This document shows, in pieces, positions 1-5,724 of a stretch of DNA of 6,266 bases (the stretch's first letter is position 1; the number at the start of each line of letters is the position of its first letter). This DNA is from Candidatus Bathyarchaeota archaeon. GTDB lineage: Archaea > Thermoproteota > Bathyarchaeia > TCS64. The stretch covers positions 1 to 6,266 of the forward strand of contig JAUWDP010000068.1 of assembly GCA_030608725.1 (NCBI GenBank), read 5' to 3'. A program made the position numbers and the translations under genes. The notes under the pieces were generated by a model. That model did no database searches, had not been told where the DNA came from, and worked only from the letters and a program-made list of their open reading frames with translations.

Positions 1-1
1 T

Positions 2-1768
2 GACCTCTCCACAGTCGATTTAAAAAACTTCATCGACGACCCCGAGGAGACGGTGGAAGATTTTCTAAAAACATTGGAAGAGTTCAAGGAGAGGCTGATT
101 GAATCCCGGGCAGAACATGAAACAACTCAGAAAGAGAGAGAGCAGAGCCTCATAGAGGCGAGGGCACGGTTAGAAGGAGTCAGAGCACTTGAACCAGAGG
201 AGTTGCGGAGATGCATAGCCGTTGGAATTGTTGACCTCAACGTCATTGAACGGCTTGCTGAACATCTTCAACGATTTGATGACACAAACTATAAAGTAGT
301 TGAAATTTCGGCCGATACAGGGTATATTTTCGTATCGGGTCCAGAGGAGAGGGAGAGGTGGGTTGAGACCCTCTTCCTAATTTTTGAAGTCAAAGATGTT
401 TTCGATGTTATGAGCACCAGAGACATCCTGCTAGCACTCGATGCCGGAATCCGTGAACAAGTAATAAACGAATACGAGGAAGAAGTTGAAAAACTTCGAC
501 TCCTGGTTGAGAGAGAAGAAGACGCAATTAAAGTGCAGATCGAGAAAATCGAAAAGGATATCATCGGAAAGAAAGGAGACGCGTATACCCCATTGCTTGG
601 CAAAGCGAAGTTCTTGGACTATATACTTGGAATAATGTCCAATGAGACGGTCCCCGTTGTCAGGACGAGGCTGATAAGCATAATACAGGGATGGATCGCA
701 GAAGACAAGGTGCATGTTTTAGATGATATCAAAGACGACATTGAAGAGAGAACTGGCGAACTATTCTTCCTGCAATACGAGGAACCGGGTCACGATGAAC
801 ATGCCATCCCCAGCCCAGAGCCTGTGTTTAAGCCCTCGATGTTTCAGCCTGCGTGGAAGCTGACCTCCCTCCGCGGATGGCCAGCAGCCAACGAGATTAA
901 CCCGATGTACATCACGATGCTCGTTTTCAGCTTCCAGTTCGGCCTCATGTTCGGCGACATAGGCCAGGGAGCAGTATTCCTCCTTGCGGGGTTCATCATG
1001 TCACGTAAGTACAAGCGGGGTATGATGTCGAAGCTGGGGACGCTCTTCATGCCTATGGGCATATTTGCGATAATATTCGGTATAGGCTACGACTCGATAT
1101 TCCTCGTGGAGGGGCTCCTGTTCCACCATAACCAGTTCATGCCGAACCCCGTCCACGAGACGACGACGCTGATGAAGTGGGTCTTCAAGATCGCGGCCGT
1201 CGAGATCATATTCGGTCTGGTCCTCGGCGCCATCAACCAGTGGAAGGCGGGGCACAAATGGGGCGTCCTCGGGATGCACGGCCTCGGCATGATCCTCTAC
1301 ATCGGCGGACTTTACCTGTCCGCGATGGAGTTCATCAGAACAGGCGACTTCATAAGCACCCTCGGCTACTGGGGCTTCTACGTCATGCTGGGTGGGATGG
1401 TCCTCGCAATGGTGGAGCCCATCATCGCGGCCGTGGCCGGTGGTCACTTCACCATCGAGGTGATCGGAGAGGGAGTGGGGGCGCTCCTCATGACCTTCGT
1501 CGAGGGCCTCGCCAACCTCTTCTCCTTCCTCCGTATCGTGGCCTTCGCCCTCGCCCACGCCAGCCTAGCCAACGCGGCCATCCAGCTAGGCAGCCTCATG
1601 GGGAACATCCCGAGCCTCATCATGATGAACATCATCGCGATGAGCTTCGAGTTCATGTCGAGCGGTGTACAGTCAGTGAGGCTGCTCTACTACGAATTCA
1701 TGGGCAAGTTCTACCACGGCAGTGGAGCGCAGTTCAGGCCTTATAGGCTCAGGATCAGAAAATCCTAG
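2..1768 (+). CDS. atpI: A-type ATP synthase subunit I (a), 5'-partial
   Basis: Membrane stator subunit of the A1AO ATP synthase; it carries the ion half-channels beside the proteolipid ring and anchors the peripheral stalks. The frame is open to the left edge, so the GTG at 53 is probably internal and the true start is missing. Numbering from that GTG (571 residues): residues 1-45 and 138-172 look like coiled coils in the cytoplasmic arm, and residues 90-120 include the globular part. The membrane domain starts near 283 with about eight helices. MFGDIGQG (299-306) matches the family's glycine-rich GD motif. SFLRIVAFALAHA (491-503) carries the expected essential Arg, R494, and QSVRLLYYEF (540-549) the second channel Arg, R543. 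The C-terminus, with FYHGSG and a basic tail, looks complete. K follows on the same strand after 92 bases. Codon third-position GC rises strongly from the cytoplasmic to the membrane part. Family assignment is firm; the symbol varies between organisms (atpI, ahaI, ntpI). Confidence 0.95.
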   Translation, partial: DLSTVDLKNFIDDPEETVEDFLKTLEEFKERLIESRAEHETTQKEREQSLIEARARLEGVRALEPEELRRCIAVGIVDLNVIERLAEHLQRFDDTNYKVVEISADTGYIFVSGPEERERWVETLFLIFEVKDVFDVMSTRDILLALDAGIREQVINEYEEEVEKLRLLVEREEDAIKVQIEKIEKDIIGKKGDAYTPLLGKAKFLDYILGIMSNETVPVVRTRLISIIQGWIAEDKVHVLDDIKDDIEERTGELFFLQYEEPGHDEHAIPSPEPVFKPSMFQPAWKLTSLRGWPAANEINPMYITMLVFSFQFGLMFGDIGQGAVFLLAGFIMSRKYKRGMMSKLGTLFMPMGIFAIIFGIGYDSIFLVEGLLFHHNQFMPNPVHETTTLMKWVFKIAAVEIIFGLVLGAINQWKAGHKWGVLGMHGLGMILYIGGLYLSAMEFIRTGDFISTLGYWGFYVMLGGMVLAMVEPIIAAVAGGHFTIEVIGEGVGALLMTFVEGLANLFSFLRIVAFALAHASLANAAIQLGSLMGNIPSLIMMNIIAMSFEFMSSGVQSVRLLYYEFMGKFYHGSGAQFRPYRLRIRKS

Positions 1769-1775
1769 CCTAAGA

Positions 1776-1800
1776 GTCCCCCTTTCCCCTAAATTTCCCT
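1776..1800 (+). terminator. Pyrimidine-rich tract after subunit I, possible weak terminator
   Basis: Just after the subunit I stop there are C and T runs (CCCCCTTTCCCC, then AAATTTCCCTT). Archaeal termination often uses T-rich tracts on the coding strand without a hairpin. This tract is C-interrupted and no stable stem is seen, so at most it gives partial termination before the next promoter. Confidence 0.2.
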
Positions 1801-1804
1801 TGTG

Positions 1805-1819
1805 AAAAAGGTTATATGT
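1805..1819 (+). promoter_or_regulatory. Candidate archaeal promoter (BRE + TATA box) for subunit K
   Basis: An A-rich BRE-like stretch (GAAAAAGG, 1804-1811) directly precedes TTATATGT (1812-1819), a fair match to the archaeal TATA box. Transcription would be expected about 25 bases after the box centre, near 1840, leaving a leader of about 20 bases before ATG 1861. A separate promoter would fit the need for many more c subunits than a subunits per enzyme. This is read from sequence and spacing only. Confidence 0.5.
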
Positions 1820-1835
1820 AGAATAGTGCATTCTA
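1819..1835. repeat. Inverted repeat TAGAAT-N5-ATTCTA between TATA box and start
   Basis: A perfect six-base inverted repeat with a five-base centre (AGTGC) starts at the end of the TATA-like box and lies around the predicted transcription start. Its size and place suit a dimeric regulator's operator that would block polymerase. A repeat this short can occur by chance in A/T-rich DNA, so its function is unproven. Confidence 0.3.
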
Positions 1836-1843
1836 TGGAGAAT

Positions 1844-1850
1844 AAGGTGG
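1844..1850 (+). promoter_or_regulatory. Ribosome-binding site for the ATG at 1861
   Basis: AAGGTGG contains AGGTG, part of the archaeal Shine-Dalgarno core GGAGGTGA, and ends 10 bases before ATG 1861 (a second ATG follows at 1864). It supports 1861 or 1864 as the start of the proteolipid gene, although that frame closes after 19 codons unless one base of the C5 run at 1877-1881 is removed. Confidence 0.45.
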
Positions 1851-1860
1851 GACATAAAAT

Positions 1861-2308
1861 ATGATGTCAGTGATCGCCCCCACACACTGCGATTTCAGAG
1901 GAGGCATTCAAGATCGATAACTTCATACCGGCTGCGATAACTATCGCTGCCAGCATAATAGCGGCTGCGTGGTGCCTGATCCAGGGTTCCACTATAAGCG
2001 CTTCGACAGCTGTTGAGAAGGGTAGGTCTTCGGTTTGGGGCACGGCCCTTAACTTATTCGGTGCCTTGCTAATCAGCTACGGTTTTCTTACAGGGCTGAT
2101 GCTTCTGACGGAGAAGATTTCCTCTATGTTGCTATTGTTGCTAGGTCTTTTATCGATGCTTGGACTGATGCTGATGGTCACAGCGGCTAGGAGTCGTGGA
2201 GACGAGGAGAGCATCAAATCCACACTAGATGCGATGAACACATGGGGGGATTTTGACAGCTGTTGTTATTGTTATAGGTATAGGATTTATATTGTCTGGT
2301 GGAGGTGA
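1861..2308 (+). CDS. atpK: Subunit K (proteolipid), hairpins 1 and half of 2, frame-disrupted
   Basis: N-terminal part of the rotor-ring proteolipid, as it stands in the sequence. The main frame is open from 1874 to the TGA at 2306-2308 but has no ATG, GTG or TTG before 2066, which lies inside a membrane helix. Removing one C from 1877-1881 joins it to ATG 1861, giving MMSVIAPHTAISEEAF then a membrane hairpin. Helix 1 spans about 1925-1996 and helix 2 about 2036-2105, joined by a polar loop with VEKGRSS, like the EKPE loop of c subunits. Helix 2 reads FGALLISYG where the third hairpin has LGEGLAIYG: the ion-binding Glu is Ala (codon 2063-2065). Helix 3 (about 2126-2188) is followed by a charged loop. 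After TGG at 2243 this frame gives Cys/Tyr/Arg-rich sequence unlike a membrane helix, whereas the +1 frame gives a good helix. So the gene probably continues there. It could also be a decayed or separate gene. Confidence 0.6.
1877..1881 (+). other. C5 run: apparent one-base frame break near the K start
   Basis: Dropping one C fuses the short ATG 1861 frame (which stops at 1918-1920) to the long proteolipid frame. This restores a normal start with a ribosome-binding site. Homopolymer miscounting by the sequencer, a real mutation, or use of the ATT at 1892 as a rare start are the alternatives. Confidence 0.5.
2244..2249 (+). other. G6 run: apparent one-base frame break inside subunit K
   Basis: Upstream of the run the proteolipid reads in one frame (…LDAMNTW, TGG at 2243). 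Downstream the hydrophobic helix ILTAVVIVIGIGFILSGG and the third hairpin read in the next frame. With five Gs instead of six the whole region is one open frame. The two frames overlap from 2238 to 2308, so a shift anywhere there would also join them; the helix content favours the G run. It may be a sequencing error, a mutation or a slippery site. Confidence 0.6.
2301..2308 (+). promoter_or_regulatory. Strong internal Shine-Dalgarno GGAGGTGA before ATG 2316
   Basis: GGAGGTGA matches the full archaeal anti-Shine-Dalgarno core and lies 7 bases before ATG 2316. The last three bases are the TGA stop of the upstream frame, a common arrangement for coupled genes. In the downstream frame the same bases encode part of a Gly-rich linker (SGGGEGG), so the match could partly reflect glycine codons. 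It decides the start chosen for the following gene. Confidence 0.6.
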
Positions 2309-2315
2309 AGGTGGT

Positions 2316-2531
2316 ATGATACCTGAAAGTGCATGGCCCCTTCTAATGGGAGCATTGACCATGATCGGCTCCGGATTCTGTGCTGCTTTGTGCATCATGA
2401 CTGCGGTAAAGGCGGGCGCAGAAATGCTGATCGAAAAGCCGGAGCTATCTATCTGGTCGCTGCTCTTCGTCGCTCTCGGAGAAGGTCTGGCCATCTACGG
2501 ATTGATCGTGGCGATACTTTTAATAGGTTAA
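2316..2531 (+). CDS. atpK: Subunit K (c) proteolipid hairpin carrying the ion-binding Glu
   Basis: Rotor-ring subunit that carries ions (probably H+) across the membrane. From ATG 2316 the product is 71 residues, the usual size of a single-hairpin c subunit. Helix 1 is about residues 7-30 (start WPLLMGALTMIGSG). The cytoplasmic loop is EKPELSIW, and helix 2 is LLFVALGEGLAIYGLIVAIL, with the conserved ion-binding Glu in GEGLAIYG (codon 2481-2483). No Gln is present in helix 1, where Na+-binding rings use polar ligands, so H+ coupling is my inference. The start is chosen for its perfect GGAGGTGA site 7 bases upstream. The frame is, however, open back to 2238 and encodes another membrane helix (about 2250-2296, with TTG 2253 as an alternative start). 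It would be fused to the upstream hairpins if one G of 2244-2249 were absent. So this is either a stand-alone c subunit or the last third of a three-hairpin one. Family call is firm; gene boundaries are not. Confidence 0.85.
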   Translation: MIPESAWPLLMGALTMIGSGFCAALCIMTAVKAGAEMLIEKPELSIWSLLFVALGEGLAIYGLIVAILLIG

Positions 2532-2559
2532 TAGCCATTTCGGCAAGTCATCATTTCCT

Positions 2560-2575
2560 CCATTTTAATAAATGG
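2560..2575. terminator. Small A/T-rich hairpin in the convergent gap
   Basis: CCATTT-TAAT-AAATGG is a perfect six-base stem with a four-base loop, starting 29 bases after the subunit K stop. It sits in the 141-base gap between convergent genes, and T-rich DNA lies around it. It may help end the K transcript, but the stem is weak. Confidence 0.3.
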
Positions 2576-2616
2576 TAATATCTAGGTTGAAAACTTCGGA
2601 AGCCCACCCTGAAAAT

Positions 2617-2672
2617 GGTTTGGGAAAACCGTCGAAATACTATATTATCGAGATGTTAGGAGAAGAAAATTC
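2617..2672 (-). terminator. Possible terminator region after subunit C
   Basis: Reading leftwards from the subunit C stop, the minus strand has a T-rich tract (ATTTTCTTCTCC, about 2659-2670) of the kind that ends archaeal transcripts. A five-base stem GGTTT-GGGA-AAACC (2617-2630) lies further on. No other gene is seen in the gap. Confidence 0.3.
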
Positions 2673-3707
2673 TTATGCGAAATTTGGGATGGCCAGATAT
2701 TTGATTATGTCTTCAGATGCGATCCCCTGGGTCATCCCCCATCCGATACCGACGAGATCGTCTTTCTCTATCTCGCTGAACACGAGGTAAGCCATGACCG
2801 CATTGAAGCCGAAATCGTTAGCGGCACGCCCCCTCCTAGCGGTCTCATAGATGTGCTGCCGCAGGCGGCTCCTGATGAGTGCCACGTCGCCCTCATATAG
2901 TGGAGCGAGTATCTCGTTGTATGGGCGGTCTAGTCCTTGGATAACGGGCCTGACATCACCGACCTCCATCGCCTCCCTCAGCTTATCGAGGCCTATCCCG
3001 TAAGTTGCCGGAAACATCTCCTCTGCGCCATGGGCTCTCTCCCCAGCCCCCCTCTGCTTCGCTGCGACGAGGAAGTTCTCAACATCAACCTCGGTCTGTA
3101 CGATCCTCCTGACAAGGCCTCTGCCACCTTGGGGAAGACGCTCCAACGACTTGAAGACGGCGCTGGCGCTGAGGTGGTTAAGAGCTATCTCGACGGGCCA
3201 GATGGCGTCGTACCTCTCTGAGAGTTCCAGGGTTGAGACGAGGGAGGAGTAAGGCGTGCCTTCTAGCCGACGAACCGCTTCCTCGAAGGCCCCCGTCTCG
3301 ACGATCTCCTCGTAACTCTTGACCCTATAGGGCGTTATGGGTATGAGGGACTCCATGATCTGGGAGACGGGGATGCCGCTGTATTTGCCACGGATGATCC
3401 GCTTGAGGTTGATGACCTCGAACCTCAGGTAGTAGTATGAGTGGAGGAAGTCGCCGATGTTCGCAGGGGCGAGATCCACAATCCCCATCATCCGCTCGAT
3501 GAACTTCTGATAGAAGACCTTCTCCAACGCTAAGGATATGTCGCCTTCCATTTCGACGGATATCCTGCCGTATGGCGTCCTGGCTAGGTACTCGATGAAG
3601 CCCTCAAGGCTCTCCTGCTCGGCCAGGGCGCGCATCTGCCCGGGGGTCAGGAGGTCTGCCATCAGGGCGTGACTCCTGATGACCACGTAGGAGAGGCCGG
3701 GGCTCAC
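2673..3707 (-). CDS. atpC: A-type ATP synthase subunit C (V-type d/AC39 family)
   Basis: Funnel-shaped coupling subunit at the cytoplasmic face; it sits on the proteolipid ring and grips the central shaft (subunit D), passing torque between ring and head. At 344 residues it has the usual family length. The N-terminus SYVVIRSHALMADLL resembles the family's opening, with a Tyr, an Arg and the L-L before the first acidic repeat. YYYLRFEVINLKRIIRGK (91-108) is the typical conserved helix, and the end AVMAYLVFSEIEKDDLVG (303-320) matches the family's closing YL..E.E..DL pattern. The GTG start (3705-3707) overlaps the subunit D stop in a GTGA, implying translational coupling. It is the last gene of the minus-strand A-B-D-C set. 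Its place after D is unusual: in the methanogen operons I know, C precedes A. Family assignment is firm. The symbol is the archaeal one and must not be confused with bacterial atpC (epsilon). Confidence 0.93.
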   Translation of the reverse strand: MSPGLSYVVIRSHALMADLLTPGQMRALAEQESLEGFIEYLARTPYGRISVEMEGDISLALEKVFYQKFIERMMGIVDLAPANIGDFLHSYYYLRFEVINLKRIIRGKYSGIPVSQIMESLIPITPYRVKSYEEIVETGAFEEAVRRLEGTPYSSLVSTLELSERYDAIWPVEIALNHLSASAVFKSLERLPQGGRGLVRRIVQTEVDVENFLVAAKQRGAGERAHGAEEMFPATYGIGLDKLREAMEVGDVRPVIQGLDRPYNEILAPLYEGDVALIRSRLRQHIYETARRGRAANDFGFNAVMAYLVFSEIEKDDLVGIGWGMTQGIASEDIIKYLAIPNFA

Positions 3708-4324
3708 TCTCGACGCCGTGCCAGGGCACCCCCGATGAGTTTCATCCTTACCAGCTCCTCCAGGCTCTCCTGGTCGAGCTTGTCCTCTATGAACTTGATG
3801 ACCTGCCTGTAGCTGGGGATGATGGTGTTCTCCAGGGCGTTCACCTTCCTGTTCGTTTTCCCCAGCTCGTCCGCAATCCTCTCAGCCCGGGCCTCGAACT
3901 CGGCGAGCTGGAGGATGTCTTCAAGGATACCTAGGACCTTCTCCGCAGCCTCGCTGAGGGTGATGTCCAGCTCCCCCGCGATCTGGGGCTCCTTCTCCAC
4001 CTTGATGTACGGGTAGCGGACGCCCATGACGCTCCGGGGGAGGACCTCAAGCTCGAGGCGACTCTTGATGGAGCTCACCTGGCTCCTCACCTCCGTCGGG
4101 CCCAGGGAGATGTAGGCGGCGGTGACCGCTCTGTAGGCGATACGGAGGTCCTCAAGCAGCTTGCTGCGCCTCCCCTTAAGTACGTCTAGGGAGGTGGTGA
4201 GCTCCTTGGCGAGGTGGTCCCTCTTCAGCTTGAGGAACTCGGTCCCCCGCTCAATGAAGCCTATCCGCCTCTTCATCTCCATGAGGTAGCCCTTTGTGGG
4301 CCGGACTCCCGTCGTTGCGGACAA
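3704..4324 (-). CDS. atpD: A-type ATP synthase subunit D (central shaft)
   Basis: Central stalk of the A1 head, the rotating coiled-coil shaft inside the A3B3 hexamer. The 206 residues fit the family. VRPTKGYLMEMKRRIGFIER (7-26) followed by GTEFLKLKRDHL (27-38) is the family's N-terminal signature (PT…L…K…G…LLK.KRD.L). GVRYP (101-105) precedes the central turn, and RKVNALENTIIP (159-170) is the conserved C-terminal helix motif. Residues about 10-75 and 125-190 form the two long antiparallel helices. The TTG start (4322-4324) lies 2 bases after the subunit B stop. It was chosen because it places the PT motif near the N-terminus as in relatives; the ribosome-binding match (GAGTGA) is weak, so translation probably depends on coupling to B. 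The stop overlaps the start of subunit C. The name refers to V/A-type D, not the bacterial F-type beta gene. Confidence 0.93.
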   Translation of the reverse strand: MSATTGVRPTKGYLMEMKRRIGFIERGTEFLKLKRDHLAKELTTSLDVLKGRRSKLLEDLRIAYRAVTAAYISLGPTEVRSQVSSIKSRLELEVLPRSVMGVRYPYIKVEKEPQIAGELDITLSEAAEKVLGILEDILQLAEFEARAERIADELGKTNRKVNALENTIIPSYRQVIKFIEDKLDQESLEELVRMKLIGGALARRRE

Positions 4325-4326
4325 GG

Positions 4327-5724
4327 CTAATTTTCACTCTTGTGGGCCGGATGGTACTTGTCGATATACGCCTCTCTAACCCGTATCAGGTCCTCTTCTG
4401 GCAGTATGGAGAGCAGATCCCATGCGATCTCCAGGGTCTGCTCGATGTTCCTGTTCTCGTAGGGACCCTGCTTGATGAACTCGTTCTCGAATCTGTCGGC
4501 GAACTCCAGCCAGGTCCTCTCCCTCTCGCTGAGGCCGACGACGCCGACGATCCTGACGAGGCCCCTCGCCCTCGTCCCCTCGGCGTAGGCCATGTAGAGC
4601 TGGTTGGAGACGTCGGCGTGGTCCTCGCGAGTGGTCTCGGCGCCGATGCCGTCCTTCATCAGCCTGGACAAGCTGGGGAGGGGATTCATTGGAGGATAGA
4701 TGCCCCTGAGGCTGAGCTCCCTCTGGAGGATGAGCTGCCCCTCAGTGATGTAACCGGTCAGATCTGGGACCGGGTGTGTGATGTCGCCGGCGGGCATCGA
4801 GAGGATCGGCATCAGTGTCACTGACCCTGATTTGCCGTTGATCCTACCCGCCCTCTCGTAGATCGTCGCCAGGTCGCTATAGAGGTAACCTGGATATCCC
4901 TTCCTCGTTGGGATCTCCTCCCGTGCGATGCTTATGGCTCTAAGGGCCTCAGCGTAGTTGGTCATGTCTGTGAGGATGACGAGGACATGCATCCCCATGT
5001 CGAACGCGAGGTACTCGGCGATAGTCTGGGAGATCCTGGGTGTGACGATACGCTCGATGGGCGGGTCGTCGGCTAGGTTCAGGATCATCACCGACTTGCT
5101 GAGGGCGCCTGTCTTCTCGAACTCCTCCCTAAAGTAGGCCGCCTCCTCGTGCTTGATACCCATCGCTCCGAAGACGATAGCAAAGTCCTCCTCGCTACCG
5201 GGAATAGTGGCCTGCCTTGCGATCTGGGCGGCCAACATGTTGTGTGAGAGGCCTGACTCGGTGAAGATGGGGAGTTTCTGTCCCCTGACGAGGCTGTTCA
5301 TGCCGTCGATGGCGGAGATTCCCGTCTGGATGAACTCGCTGGGCACGTCACGGGCAGCTGGATTAATTGTCCCCCCGTTGACGTCCCTCAGGTCTGTGCT
5401 CAGTGGACGGGGCATGCCGTCCAAGGGCTCGAAGCTCCCGCTGAAGACCCTGCCGATTAGTTCCGGCGACATGGGTATCTTGAGGGTCTCCCCAGTAAAC
5501 TTGACGGTGATGTTGAGGTCCATACCGCTTGTGTCACCGAAGCACTGAACCATCGCCCAGTCCCTGCTGACATCCAGCACCGACCCTGTCACCTCCTCTC
5601 CCGTGGGCCTCCTGATCCTGACGAGCTCGTCGTAGGAGACGCCCCTGATGCCCTCCACCATTAGGATGGGGCCCCGAATCTCGCTTGTCGTCTTGTAGAT
5701 CAAGCCGGCTTGCTCAACTGTCAT
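4327..5724 (-). CDS. atpB: A-type ATP synthase subunit B (non-catalytic head subunit)
   Basis: Regulatory subunit alternating with A in the A3B3 head; it contributes to the nucleotide pocket without a full catalytic site of its own. The 465 residues are a normal length. The N-terminal beta barrel (about 13-85) ends in KFTGETLKIPMS. FIQTGISAIDGMNSLVRGQK (131-150) and LPIFTESGLSHNMLAAQIAR (151-170) are hallmark motifs. The second is where catalytic subunits have a GKT P-loop; here ESGLSHN lacks the Lys, as expected for B. VLVILTDMTNYAEALR (247-262) is the Walker B region, and PPMNPLPSLSRLMKDGIG (344-361) is the alpha/beta signature with Met where Leu/Ile/Val is usual. The C-terminal helical domain contains KQGPYENRNIEQTLE (418-432). 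The ATG start (5722-5724) overlaps the stop of subunit A in an ATGA, so the two are coupled and made in equal amounts. Nothing looks damaged. Confidence 0.97.
   Translation of the reverse strand: MTVEQAGLIYKTTSEIRGPILMVEGIRGVSYDELVRIRRPTGEEVTGSVLDVSRDWAMVQCFGDTSGMDLNITVKFTGETLKIPMSPELIGRVFSGSFEPLDGMPRPLSTDLRDVNGGTINPAARDVPSEFIQTGISAIDGMNSLVRGQKLPIFTESGLSHNMLAAQIARQATIPGSEEDFAIVFGAMGIKHEEAAYFREEFEKTGALSKSVMILNLADDPPIERIVTPRISQTIAEYLAFDMGMHVLVILTDMTNYAEALRAISIAREEIPTRKGYPGYLYSDLATIYERAGRINGKSGSVTLMPILSMPAGDITHPVPDLTGYITEGQLILQRELSLRGIYPPMNPLPSLSRLMKDGIGAETTREDHADVSNQLYMAYAEGTRARGLVRIVGVVGLSERERTWLEFADRFENEFIKQGPYENRNIEQTLEIAWDLLSILPEEDLIRVREAYIDKYHPAHKSEN

Noticed and set aside
1001..1558. 185-codon minus-strand frame antisense to subunit I
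   Set aside because: It is His/Glu/Asp-rich with no family resemblance, and lies opposite a clear GC-rich membrane-protein gene; a typical antisense shadow.
1177..1746. 189-codon plus-strand frame inside subunit I
   Set aside because: Arg/Pro/His-rich alternate-frame reading of GC-rich codons; no start signal or recognisable domain.
2253..2255. TTG as the true start of the final proteolipid frame
   Set aside because: It has no ribosome-binding site and begins inside a membrane helix; ATG 2316 has a far better signal. The frame's upstream extension is better explained by fusion with the earlier hairpins.
2299..2312. RF2-style programmed +1 frameshift at the TGA at 2306-2308
   Set aside because: The SD-like GGAGGTGA overlaps the stop instead of lying upstream of a slippery codon, and the upstream frame has already lost its membrane character from about 2250, so a shift here would not restore helix 4.
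2572..2790. 72-codon plus-strand frame across the convergent gap into subunit C
   Set aside because: It has no ribosome-binding site, runs antisense into the conserved end of subunit C, and resembles no known protein.
4294..4824. 176-codon plus-strand frame opposite subunits B and D
   Set aside because: Spans the boundary of two well-supported opposite-strand genes and has only low-complexity Asp/Glu/Leu content.
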